DNA of 64,000 nucleotides from Larix kaempferi. Its lineage: Eukaryota; Streptophyta; Pinopsida; Pinales; Pinaceae. The notes under the pieces were generated by a model. That model worked only from the letters and a program-made list of their open reading frames with translations, was not told the origin of the DNA and did not search any database. Within the stretch, counting starts at the first letter, position 1. The number at the start of each line of letters is the position of its first letter. The DNA lies in contig BSBM01000440.1 in the NCBI GenBank assembly GCA_027924585.1, positions 15,655,501 to 15,719,500 on the forward strand, given 5' to 3'. Shown here one piece after another: positions 20,829 through 30,437 of the stretch. The position numbers and the translations under genes were made by a program.

Positions 20829-21236
20829 TCAGTTTAATATATACATTGTCGTCTTAAGTGCTTCAGTCCACAAGGATTTAGGAAGATTGGAGCTGCTAAG
20901 CATACTCCGCACCATGTACAATAAAGTTTGGTTTCTTCTTTCTGCTACACCATTCTGGTCGGGTGAATTAGGCATGGTGTATTGGGAAACAATCCCATGC
21001 TCTTGAAGAAATTTTGCGAATGGCCCTGGTGCTTGACCATCTTCAGTGTATCTACCATAATATTCTCCACCTCTATATGATCTCGCGATCTTAATTTGCT
21101 TGTCGCATTGTTTCTCTACTTCGGTCTTAAATATCTTAAAGACATCTAATGCTTCGTTCTTATTATGAAGCATGTAGAGATACATATATCGTGAGTAATC
21201 ATCTATAAAAGAGATGAAGTATGTATCTCTGACCAT
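20829..21236 (-). pseudogene. Copia 1 integrase core
   Basis: Integrase inserts the cDNA. Visible core residues: D in FIDDYSRYMY (first acidic residue of this half in the HTDICSP/FIDDYSR region), D/G in RSYRGGEYYG (usually RSDRGGEY, so the second catalytic Asp is changed to Tyr) and E in NGVAERRN. The frame overlaps the upstream gag-protease frame out of register near 21,199-21,236, showing a one-base frameshift inside RYFISFIDD. It is inactive on two grounds. Confidence 0.85.
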
Positions 21237-22122
21237 GTGAGTCCATGTCTGGACTACATATATCAGTATGTATGATCTCTAATATGTCTGAACTCCTATT
21301 GGCACCTTTCTTTGACTTGTTGGCCTGCTTTCCTTTTATGCAATCCACACAAGTCTCAAAATCAGTAAAATCCAGAGCATTAAGTACACCTTCATTTACC
21401 AATCTTTTAATTCTTTCTATGGAGATATGACCTAGTCTCCGGTGCCATAGTTTATAGGAATTATCATTAATAACACATCTTTTAGCGCCAGTGTGAACAT
21501 GCATTGAATCATAAGTGACATTGTTTGGTAAATTAATGTAGTAAAGACCATCAGACAAAATACCATTCCCAACATAATCAGATTTATAAAATATACTGAA
21601 AGATATTTCTGAAAAGTTGAAGGAATATCCAAAAGGTACAAGCCTTGAAACTGAAATCAAGTTTCTAGAAAAACTTGGAACATAAAAGGTCTTTTCTAAT
21701 TCTAAAACAAAACCACTACTTAAAGTTAAACAACATGTCCCTATAGCTTCCACATGTGAGCCCATCTTGTTTCCTGATAAGATGCTTTGCTCACTTCCCA
21801 CTGGCTTCCTTAGGCTTTGCAAACCCTGCAAGGAATTCGAAATGTGAATTGTTGATCCAGAATCAATCCACCAAGTGTTAATATTGACATTGACCATATT
21901 AGATTCATAACAAACAAACGAGATTGCATTACCTTTGTTTGCAAGCCATTTCTGAAATTTGGCGCATTCCTTCTTCATGTGTCCCTTCTTTTTACAGAAG
22001 AAACACTTGGAAACCTTCTTAATATCAGCTTGGGGAGGTACTTTACCTTTCCCTTTCTTATTGGCTTGAGATTTGACCTTCCTATGCGTTGCCAGCATTA
22101 CACTTTCTCCCAGTTCCATCAC
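21199..22122 (-). pseudogene. Copia 1 gag C-terminus, protease and integrase start
   Basis: Order on the minus strand: basic linker (SQANKKGKGK), retroviral-type CCHC knuckle CFFCKKKGHMKKEC (about 22,000-21,960), aspartic protease active site WWIDSGSTIHIS (about 21,860), and the GAG_pre-integrase region LWHRRLGHIS ending in FETCVDCIKGKQ and IHTDICSPD. It begins just after an in-frame TAA (22,129-22,131) that splits gag, so the Met at 22,122 is not a natural start. It ends in a shifted frame near 21,199. Confidence 0.9.
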
Positions 22123-22131
22123 CAGTATTTA

Positions 22132-22724
22132 TTCCTCTTGAACACACATGGTCATGAGTTCATTAATTGACCATTTATCCTTATGTGTGTTGTATGAGAT
22201 TTTGAAAGGTCCATATTGGTGCGGAAGGGTATTCAGGATGTAGTGCACTAGGAAAGACTCTGATATTTCAACCTCGAGTTTCTTCAATTGAGCCACGGTG
22301 TCCCTCATCTGCATGATGTGCTCGCGCACACCTTTCACACTGGTGAGTCTTAGGGATGAGAACTTCATGATTAGGGTGCTTGCTAGTGCCTTGTCTGAAG
22401 TGACGAATTGGTCATCAATGGCCTTCAGCAAGTCTCGGACCTTTTCATGCTGATCAACGGAACCACGAATACCAGCTGAAATTTTAGTCTTAATGAACAT
22501 CATGCTCAAATGATTAGATCGCTCCCATCGCTCATAAAACGTGATGTCCGCTGCACTGCTGGTATTGGTAAGTGCTGGTGGTTCATCTTTCCTAATAGCA
22601 TAATCTATGTCCATCCATCCCAAATGAAGGAGAATTCTCTCCTTCCAGAACTTATAGTTATCTCCCTTAAGTTCAGGGATATCAAAATGAATTTCAGAGA
22701 AATTTGCAGGTTGTACAACTGCAT
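22132..22724 (-). pseudogene. Copia 1 gag (UBN2-type) N-terminal part
   Basis: Gag packages the RNA and forms the particle. The frame reads VVQPANFSEIHFDIPELKG from about 22,722, NYKFWKERILLHLGW, then the long helical gag core (SLRLTSVKGVREHIMQMRD, LNTLPHQYGPF, WSINELMTMCVQEE). Upstream of VVQP the minus strand is TTTTTATGCAG, a good splice acceptor, and no ATG precedes in frame, so the first codons probably lie in an upstream exon of the leader. The Met at 22,623 is internal. Confidence 0.85.
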
Positions 22725-24226
22725 AAAAATAAAGATCACATGCTTACGTTAAAATTGAGGTCTTAAAAATAAAATTTCATGTTTTACCAATGTAAATTCA
22801 TGCTTAAAATTGAATCTAATGACATAAAAATTGCCTGTGGGCTAAATTTTCAATTCAAGCAGATTCAGTGATTCTTTATGATAGAATTGAACTTCATGAT
22901 AAAACTATTAATTCATAATTCCTGTGGGTAAGTTATGAAATATTTTATCCTAATTAATTATATAAATATTACAAAAATTCCTGTGGGATAAAATTTATTA
23001 TATTTAGTATAATTAATTACAATTAATGTCTAAATTTTCTTTACGTGATCTTAATAAACATAATATATAATATTATTTAATTAGAGATGCTGTGGCTATT
23101 CTCTAATCAATTAAAAATTATATAGATCACTAGACATTATTTCCTTTATGCATAAAATTAACTTGATATTAATCACATCAGCAAATGAAATATATATTCA
23201 AGTGGCCTAGGAAAAATTCCTAATAGCACCTTATTATAAAACTTTATCGAACACCATTATAAAAACATTATCTAACACCCTAGCATCATGCAGGGATAAA
23301 AATAAACGTATATCAATTTTTACACAGAAACTAAGCAGCTAAAAAAAATAATGTAACCTTGACCTAAATTATGGAGATATCTAATTTAAAAAATAAAAAA
23401 ATAAAAAAAATACACTTTCTCTTGATGAGTCTCACTCGCACCCAACTTTGAATTCAACCTTTAACTCCAACCTTAAGGTTGAATGGAGACTCCAACCTTA
23501 ACTCCTTCGTGATTCAACACTGAAATGTGGAGAGGCACGCAGTGGCGTATAATATAAATACAGAGCTTCATTCTCATTCCCACCCATACCGACAACCTCA
23601 ACTGGTTTCTTTTTCTCAACAAGTTCACATTGACTAGTGGGAACGTGGGAACCAATACAAACGCTACTCTTGATCGTAATATAACCAGAAATATATAAAT
23701 TTACGGTATAATATTTGCAGAAAGAGATCTCGTGGTTATTATCGCCTTCTCTCCCTTAAGTTTTCGGAAAGGTATCGTGTTCTGAGGGAAATTTCCAATT
23801 TTGAGTTAATTTACGGTGATAGAAAAAAACTCTGGGCGCAGCAGTCAAAATAAACCAATGGGACATAGCTTTAAAAAACAAGTCCATAAGAAAGCAGGCA
23901 GTCTACAAGGGCAACGGCCCTACTCAAATGACAGTGGAATCCCTCAAACACAGTGCCAAGGGCATAGGGATATAACAGTCAACAAGGCAGCGGATCAGTC
24001 CACACGGGTAGGGATCAGTCCATGAAGCAGCAAATAAGTTCAACAAAAGTAGCAAACCACTAAGTAATTCAAACCTATTTAAGATAAATCTCCAACAAGC
24101 TAAAAAATATTCGGCCTATCGAAAATAATTTTCTGCTTAGGGTTATTTCTTAATGAGATCTACTTCTATTTATAAGCTTCAAGGTATACGCACAACAATC
24201 CAAACATCAAGGCAGAGATAAATTTC
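22725..24226 (-). other. Copia 1 5' leader, probable intron
   Basis: About 1.5 kb between PBS and gag, AT-rich, with no conserved frame. The word CCTGTGGG(C/A/T) recurs three times (near 22,832, 22,920 and 22,979). The likely acceptor at its left end suggests a spliced leader; the donor was not identified. Confidence 0.5.
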
Positions 24227-24238
24227 GCTCTGATTCCA
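24227..24238 (-). promoter_or_regulatory. Copia 1 primer binding site (tRNA-iMet)
   Basis: Minus strand reads TGGAATCAGAGC two bases after the 5' LTR; the plant initiator tRNA-Met complement is TGGTATCAGAGC, so one mismatch. Confidence 0.9.
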
Positions 24239-24240
24239 AC

Positions 24241-24565
24241 TGTTAGCTAAATTTTCGATTCTGAAAAATGCGGAATAAAAATCTGAAACAAAATCGAAAT
24301 AAGAATACCAAATAGATCATACCTCCAACCATTGATTGCTGTAGAAGATTTCCCTGTTCCACTTTTTCTTCCTGTACGACACTTCCAAGCTCTGCTTTCT
24401 CTTACTTGATGGTGTAAAACTGAAGGGGATTGAGTTAGCGAGTTTGGGGACCAAACAGAAGTTTTTATAGCCCAGCTTCCATCAAGCTTCTATTGGCTAT
24501 GTGTCAATTGTTCCACTGATCAAGATAGAGAACCGAGTTGTCAATATTAGTTACGAGATCTTACA
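24241..24565 (-). repeat. Copia 1 5' LTR (325 bp)
   Basis: TGTTAGCTAAATTTTCG...GATCTTACA. It matches the left LTR except for scattered substitutions and a ~68-bp internal deletion after GAGAACCG. Confidence 0.95.
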
Positions 24566-24570
24566 TAGTT

Positions 24571-24744
24571 CCCTTCCATATACAATTGGCCGTCAGGAAT
24601 GATGACGAGTTAAGTAAGCTGTTGGGAGTTGTCACCATAGCCAATGTTGGCGTTATTCCCAATATTCACAACATTCTGCTTCACAAAAAGGCCGTTGCGC
24701 CTGGCGGTTCCTCCAAATATGGCAAGGGTGACGAGGAGAGCTAA
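24571..24744 (+). pseudogene. Histone H2A exon 2, right part (after the copia insertion)
   Basis: The reading frame resumes directly after the right target-site copy (TAGTT, 24,566-24,570): [48 protein letters not shown], then TAA-class stop at 24,742. This is the H2A alpha-3 / docking domain and C-terminal tail. Several residues differ from near-invariant family positions: RHIQLA is FHIQLA, GGVTIA is GVVTIA, GGV is VGV and LLPKK is LLHKK. So the copy was probably already a pseudogene, or decayed after insertion. There is no frameshift or stop apart from the insertion. The apparent start upstream at 24,538 lies in the LTR. Confidence 0.92.
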
Positions 24745-24831
24745 GAGCCAGGGAAATTTCTCCAAGCTCTTCATATTTGTATCCAGTTTCTCCCATGTTA
24801 TTGGAGCTAGGGTGGAGGCTGTCGTAGATGG

Positions 24832-25089
24832 TCAAATGATGGTCATAGGCTCATGGCCATGGCTAATTTCATCTATTGCTTCAATAGCTCTTCCTGCGTT
24901 TACAAGCGTCCAAGCCCAATCCTAAATTAGGTAATTGGAGGCTGATTTCAGAGAGCTATCCAGAGCCTCTCTACCGCTTAATATCTCTAACAACACAACG
25001 CCAAAGATATAAACATCGTTCGTGTGTAAATTGGCATATAGAGCACATTTGGGGGCCAAGTACACCCTGTACCCATTACTGGTGGTCTG
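24832..25089 (-). pseudogene. Receptor-like kinase fragment, kinase C-lobe
   Basis: The minus strand reads YLAPKCALYANLHTNDVYIF, FGVVLLEILSGREALDSS, then DWAWTLVNAGRAIEAIDE. This corresponds to kinase subdomains VIII-X (usual G-Y-x-APE, DVYSFGVVLLE, SG-x-x-ALD, DWAW) of a plant membrane receptor-like Ser/Thr kinase. The APE Glu is Lys, the SDVYSF Ser is replaced, and a TAG interrupts before DWAW. It starts only ~90 bases after the H2A stop and runs towards it on the opposite strand. Ectodomain and catalytic loop are not seen here. Confidence 0.8.
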
Positions 25090-25599
25090 AACATATACAT
25101 ATGTTCATAATAGTGTGTGTAATGGCACAAATATATTCTTATGGCAATGAACATAACATAAACAACTAAAAATCCTACGATGCCTTCAATCCCCGAATCT
25201 TGGCTTTTCTGTACAATGCAGAAAAGAAGAAAATGAAAAATATAAGATTTTATAAAATTCGAATACATGTCTAGATGAATGTCTTGACTTACCATCTTAG
25301 TGATATATGGGGAAACTTGTGGGTAGTATATCCAGCTTCCAATAAAAAATATGACCACCAAAAGAGTCAGTATTGCATAACGTTTGGGGAAACAACTGCT
25401 GAAGCCATTTTTCTGTCAAATTCACGTATGGTCTTAGATTGAAGTAAATGCAAAGAGAGATGCACTGAATCTCAATATATTCAATAAAAATATTCTGGTA
25501 ATGGCAACATCTGATCATGTCTTTCATAATATCTTTGTAATGGACCTTGAGGTACAAACCTATGAAAATTGAATCATGAGAAACCTCGGAGAAGAGATT

Positions 25600-25790
25600 C
25601 TCACATCGATTACAAAAGAAAAAGTAATTAGACGCCTAGCCTGAGAGCCATGCAACAGGCCACGCAGTCCACTAATAGAGCTTAGTAATCCCAATGCTAT
25701 GAACTGAAGCAACATGTCATAATCATGGGAGCTAAGTGGAAGGTGCATGCATGCTTTTGTGGCTAATTCGTTGTCCGTCGTTTTCCGCGA
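25600..25790 (-). pseudogene. Possible kinase N-lobe fragment of the same gene
   Basis: The minus strand reads HLPLSSHDYDMLLQF, ALGLLSSISGLRGLL and HGSQARRLITF, resembling the alpha-C to beta-5 part of receptor-like kinases (E-I-x-x-LG-L-LSSI-x-H-x-NLV-x-LRG then RLL-x-Y). It lies upstream, in transcript order, of the C-lobe piece with ~500 bases of non-coding sequence between, which would fit an intron. The similarity is loose. Confidence 0.4.
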
Positions 25791-25799
25791 GGCTTCACA

Positions 25800-26739
25800 T
25801 GACAATGAGGTCGAAGCATTATGATCGTGTCCTAAGTATTCAATTGGATACATTATTAAAAATAAAATTTGAATATTACATATATCTTTTGGGGTCAATG
25901 TACAAACTCAAAGTAAATCTCCAATTAATTTTTATGGTCATAATTAATTCTTATGGCGCAATAATGTTTATTATGCACATCCACATTAAATATACATATG
26001 TGAAATGTCTTCGAGTATTACAGAGAGGGAAAGGCCGTGAACACTAAAATGTAAAGAACACTTTCAATTTCTTTTGAAATAGGCAACTATTTCTTCGAAC
26101 CCCCCTCCTTTCAATATTTTGTTAAACCTCTGGAGCTGTTTTTAAAAAATGTGTGTAACTATGGACAATTTTCGTTTTGGTAAATGGGGTGATTGGATGG
26201 TGTCAGTGGGCGTATTCTTGAGTTTATTGCCTCTTATTACTACTCAACCAGGTATGGACTCGTGCAATCTTCTTATTATTTCCTCGGTTGGTTGACAAGG
26301 TATTATAAAAAATAAATATAAAATATGAAGTAAATTATCCAGGAATATTATAAAATAAGAAGATATCAAATGGCGACTCTCAAAAGTACTCCAAATAGGT
26401 CATGAGCCATTTTTTGTAATAAATCTCCATCGCAGGATTCTTGGAAAACAATGATTTACGGAACCAAGGTTTATCTTGCCCCTCCACATATCGCTTAATG
26501 ATGCATAAGCTGTGTTCTTTGCCTTGAGACCATACAAAGAATAACACCTAGAGGCAACAAGAGATCAATGCCTTAGCACAGCCATTGAGATTTACCGTGT
26601 CCTTACTCAAGGCCCTTCAAGAGAGATGCCTCGAGGCATGGCGAGAAGGTCTGGAGGGAATAGCCGAATTATGGTTTGTACAGGGGTCCTAACAACTTTG
26701 GGATTGGAGTTGTTCCTTATTCATTGAGCCATCCAAACT
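25800..26739. other. Unassigned spacer
   Basis: AT-rich sequence without a recognisable gene, RNA or repeat. Confidence 0.5.
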
Positions 26740-27327
26740 ATGCTTATCCGAAAAAGAAGGCCATCAAATAGATGGCTTATCTGGGTCATGAAGATTGTCA
26801 TCATGACACTATTGTGGATCATCACATGTCCAATGCATATTCCAATTTTGCAGCCTCTTGCAAAAGCTTCAAGTTGTGTGCTAATTATTTATGATGAATT
26901 TGGAGAGGCATTTGGATTTAACTTGCAAAGGGCCGCAAGGAGAGCTGCGGGGTCTCGGGGCATCTTCGAAATTGGTTGTTATGATGGAATTTATGTGAGT
27001 CCAGTCATAGGACTAGTTGAAGAGGCTCACTTGGATGCTCATGAGACCTTCAAAAATGATAATTCCATTTCTATTCCTATGATAAGTATGGAAGACATTC
27101 ATAGCTTTGATGTCTCCATGGAACAAAAGAGGGACATCAAGGAGAATCATGTCTTCTTTCAGTTTGCAGCTCGTTATACAAATGTTTATCAAACAAATAT
27201 TTCAAGGGTTATCACAATCATATTACTAACTACATATAACCTATCAACCTATCTTGAAAGTATTGAAGGTGAGGTTTTAGAGTTTTCTTCAGTTCATTAT
27301 GGTTTGTGTCTTATGAAACTACACTGA
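26740..27327 (+). CDS. Unrecognised 195-codon reading frame
   Basis: Open for 195 codons, the longest non-transposon frame in this part. It begins with a basic segment, a hydrophobic stretch (about residues 12-35: WLIWVMKIVIMTLLWIIT), then a mixed region with AFGFNLQRAARRAAGSRG and an acidic, Ser/Met-containing stretch. I recognise no family, see no upstream promoter evidence, and the surroundings are repeat debris. It may be chance or a relic of a mobile element. It is listed so that it can be searched. Confidence 0.2.
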   Translation: MLIRKRRPSNRWLIWVMKIVIMTLLWIITCPMHIPILQPLAKASSCVLIIYDEFGEAFGFNLQRAARRAAGSRGIFEIGCYDGIYVSPVIGLVEEAHLDAHETFKNDNSISIPMISMEDIHSFDVSMEQKRDIKENHVFFQFAARYTNVYQTNISRVITIILLTTYNLSTYLESIEGEVLEFSSVHYGLCLMKLH

Positions 27328-29864
27328 ATATTGCATTTTGAGTGGTTCAAAGTTAGAAAGTGGGTAAAAGTGAGAATTTATTATTTTGTTAGATTTATAA
27401 ATATCAATAGGAATGTGAGACAAAGTAAAAATTATCATTTAGTGATCAAAATATTAAATGCTATTTGTTAAGATAAAACATATAAGTTATGGAAGTAGGT
27501 TCCATAAAAAGTTGTTTTCACAATCTTTTTGCGTGTTACTAAACTGGAAAATATTAAATTGCACATTATCAAGTGTTTATTGATTTTTTTTACAAAGAAT
27601 ACTACTAACATTTCTTTTTCAAAGTTGTTTTTTGGAGGATTCTATTTAAAAAAAAATCAAAGTATGATCTAAGATTAGTTGCACATTATCAAGTTTCTAT
27701 TGCTTTTTTTCCGAGAAGAAAAACCAAAAATATATCATACACAAACATGTAAACCAGTAGCAAAGCACAAATATTTATATTGAGAAGAAATCCCAAAAAT
27801 ATATCATACACAATATTGGGAAGCAAGACGTGGTTGGCGAAGGTAATGCAAATCAAAATCCCTTTAAATCAAAGTAGGATCCAAGCTTAGTTTTGCATAT
27901 TTAGGCTATTGGATAAGCAAATCAATAATTACACATAATTTCATAAACTAATAAACAAGGGATATGGAGTATTCTTCTCAACCCTATCGTCATACTGAGC
28001 CAATTTTATAGGGAGAGTTGGTCTATATGGTAATAATGTCGTAAGATCAAATATGCACTTTTAAGGATTATAATGACTCATTGCTTTAACATTTAGATTC
28101 ATGTAGTATTAGGAGATAAAATATAAAAAATTCTACTATTTAATTGCATCTTGATTTAAGGTATGTGAAGCAATTTCATCATCAATTAACAATCAAATGT
28201 CCCGTAAATCAAAACAAAGTTCAATGATTATTACAAACACTACAACTTCTTCCAAAGATGAAAGGCACTTCATATGTCACACTTCGAAAAAAGGAAGAGG
28301 CATGCCTTCATACTCTGTCCCTTTCACACTTAAAATTGCAATCCTTGATCCTTGCACTCCCTCTGCCAAATGCAACTACAGATGCTGATTTCCAATATAT
28401 TTAGAGTCAAACTTGATCACTATCTAGCCCTTTATTGTTTTACTCACATATGTATACCTTTTTGTATGAAAAATTAATGTACAAATCATTTTACTTGCCA
28501 TCGATTACATGGGTTTCTATTTATTGCTTATTAGTACTTGCAATAGAGTTTTCCTTTCAATTTCATCGACTACTATCCCTATCATAAATTAGCTAGACTT
28601 TCTTTCAAACACATAAAATTATATTGTCTACGTACACACAAATGTTTCTCATTTTACAACATATTGAAGTTATTTATAACTCAATAATAATATTAGAGAT
28701 ACCAATAACATAACAATAATAATAATAATAAAATAATAATAATAATAATATAACTCAATAATGACCCCTACAATCTCAATAGAGTGAGTCCATGTAAAGT
28801 GATGTATAATGGTTTCATATAAAATTAAGGGGTTCTAAAATCTCTGCATCCATCTAAAACCTCATGCACCGTGAACCAAACTCTACAAAGGCAAAGAGCC
28901 ATGAAATTTTGTTTTGCAAGCTCTGCGAAAAACCAATACACTTTTTATTTTCAGCTAAAAAAAAGCATACTATTTATATTCCAAAATTAAAATAAAAAAC
29001 AGTACACTAATAGATCGATTACAAATGAAATATACCAGATCCTATTCATAATGAAACCCCTGCCAGTTCCTTCCCATCCCAAATTTATAAGAACGAATAC
29101 ACTTTGTTTGCTGCATGACAACACAACGATAAAGAAATGAAGTTTGAAATTCTACTTTCATCTTTTTTGAGCGGTAAAGAGCAGAATCACGAATTAAGCC
29201 AAATTTGCTTCGGTGTGTGAGCCCATTGCATCAAAGGAGACGAGAACAATAGCGACCTGTCCGGTGGTTAAAAACAAAGAAGAGAGGACATCAGCCATAG
29301 TCTCTGCAACCGACGCCCAGCAACGGCGACAAAAAGAAAATCCGACGACCCTTCTCATTAGACTCTTTATCGAATCTGGGTCGGCCATCTTCCATGGCGT
29401 CCTATGCTAAACATACGTCTACATGTCCACCAGGAAAGATCTTAGGTTTACTAGCAGGGTAGGGTTGCTCATTGGGTCGTTGTGACAAGGATGGAAGGGT
29501 AGGTGACCCCTAAGATAGAGGTTCTTCCCTGAGATAAAGGGTCTCGCAACGTCTATACTCCTACCGAGTCACAAGTTTCTGATATATCTGAGTTGCCACT
29601 GTTAGATATACCCTTGAGAAGTGGAAAATTGCTGTTCCATGGTAAAAAAAAAAAACGAAGTACCCTATGTTGGGGGAGATGGGCAAGCTGGAAGACAAAG
29701 TCCCATTCATTTTTAGGGTTTAGAGACACCCTTTTCAAATAAACAAGAGTGCCCTGTATGACACCGGAAACTCTCATTCATGGCCCGTGCTTCTTGCCAC
29801 CCTAGCGTGGCTTGTCCAGCTCTTAAATTACATAGAAAGTGTCCATTAGGGTGCTTAGTGGTTT
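27328..29864. other. Unassigned AT-rich spacer with small repeats
   Basis: There is a diverged pair around CAAAAATATATCATACACAA (about 27,727 and 27,793) and an (AAT)n microsatellite at about 28,706-28,753. A 65-codon minus-strand frame at 29,194-29,388 has no recognisable domain. Nothing else is supported. Confidence 0.6.
28706..28753. repeat. (AAT)n microsatellite
   Basis: Run of AAT/ATA trinucleotides interrupted once by an extra A. Confidence 0.9.
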
Positions 29865-30437
29865 GACAGAGATACATGGTTTGAGTTCTTGGAACAGACC
29901 TACAATTGCTTTTTTCGGGGCAACGATGCAGCTGTGGAGTCCCTTAACCAGGACTTTGTCATGTTGATAGAAGAAGAACGAGCTGCGACCACCCAGAGAA
30001 CAGTCGCAGACAACTAGAAGTGAAGATCGAGGACTTGAAGACGACCTCCTTTGCTTTTGAAACCCTCGAGAGGAATAAAGTAGAGCTGGCCAAGAATGTG
30101 TCGAAGTTTCACTCAGTGAATAATTTCTTGTCCAAGAAAGAGAACCTAGAGAGGTGCATGGGTGAATCGAAGAAATAATTGGAGGCTAACAATAATGAGG
30201 TCGAGATATTGACGAAGGAGAATAAGGTTTTGAAGTAGGAAGTGGAGTCGCATCATGTGAATATCAGGGATTATGAGAAGATGAGCAGGGAGTGCCACGC
30301 AATTGAGCTCGACATTCAAGCTGCCTAGGCTTCCAGGAACGAATGGGAGGAGAAGATTGGGATGTTAAGGTCTCCGTGAGCAAGAAATTGACAGAGCTTG
30401 AAGCCGCAATTGATCGCTACAACCAGCAAATCATGAG
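29865..30437 (+). pseudogene. NDC80/HEC1 kinetochore protein exon fragment
   Basis: NDC80 links kinetochores to spindle microtubules; this part is its coiled coil. The first frame reads FEFLEQTYNCFFRGNDAAV and ESLNQDFVMLIEEERA; a one-base frame change near 30,010 leads to FETLERNKVELAKNVSKFH, LEANNNEVEILTKENKVLK, RDYEKMSRECHAIELDIQAA and RNEWEEK; another change leads to SVSKKLTELEAAID and YNQQIMR. This order (G-[ND]-D-x-AVE-x-L, ALE-x-E, KFH, NARDAERM-like, E-A-ARN-x-WEEK) is that of plant NDC80. In-frame stops: TAG 30,015, TAA 30,176, TAG 30,236, TAG 30,326, all explicable from Gln codons. The exon stops at AG|GTAAGT (30,436-30,443), a consensus donor, so this is a DNA-level copy and not a processed one. 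Confidence 0.75.

Larger units (their letters stand above)
17945..24565 (-). mobile_element. Ty1/copia element 1, inserted in the H2A exon
   Basis: Complete LTR retrotransposon in minus orientation: 5' LTR at right, PBS, gag, protease, integrase, RT, RNase H, PPT, 3' LTR at left. Termini are TG...CA. Target duplication TAATT / TAGTT (one mismatch) is confirmed independently by the H2A reading frame. By eye I count about 15 substitutions over the ~325 shared LTR bases, so the insertion is not recent. Gag and pol have several stops and one clear frameshift; the RT-RNase H part is fully open. The closest described relatives are probably the widespread plant TNT1-94-like copia elements. Confidence 0.95.

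Noticed and set aside
24538-24570. Apparent Met start of the right H2A part
   Set aside because: The first codons are LTR and target-duplication sequence; the true frame enters from the left H2A part.
24653-24835. Minus-strand frame opposite the H2A end with a signal-peptide-like alternative frame
   Set aside because: It is the antisense of the H2A coding sequence; the plus-strand H2A match is decisive.
25290-25400. Membrane-like segment on the minus strand (LTLLVVIFFIGSW)
   Set aside because: It lies between the two kinase pieces, the wrong place for a receptor kinase membrane span; probably intron sequence.
29194-29410. 65-codon frames on both strands
   Set aside because: No recognisable domain and no supporting context; overlapping frames on both strands suggest chance.
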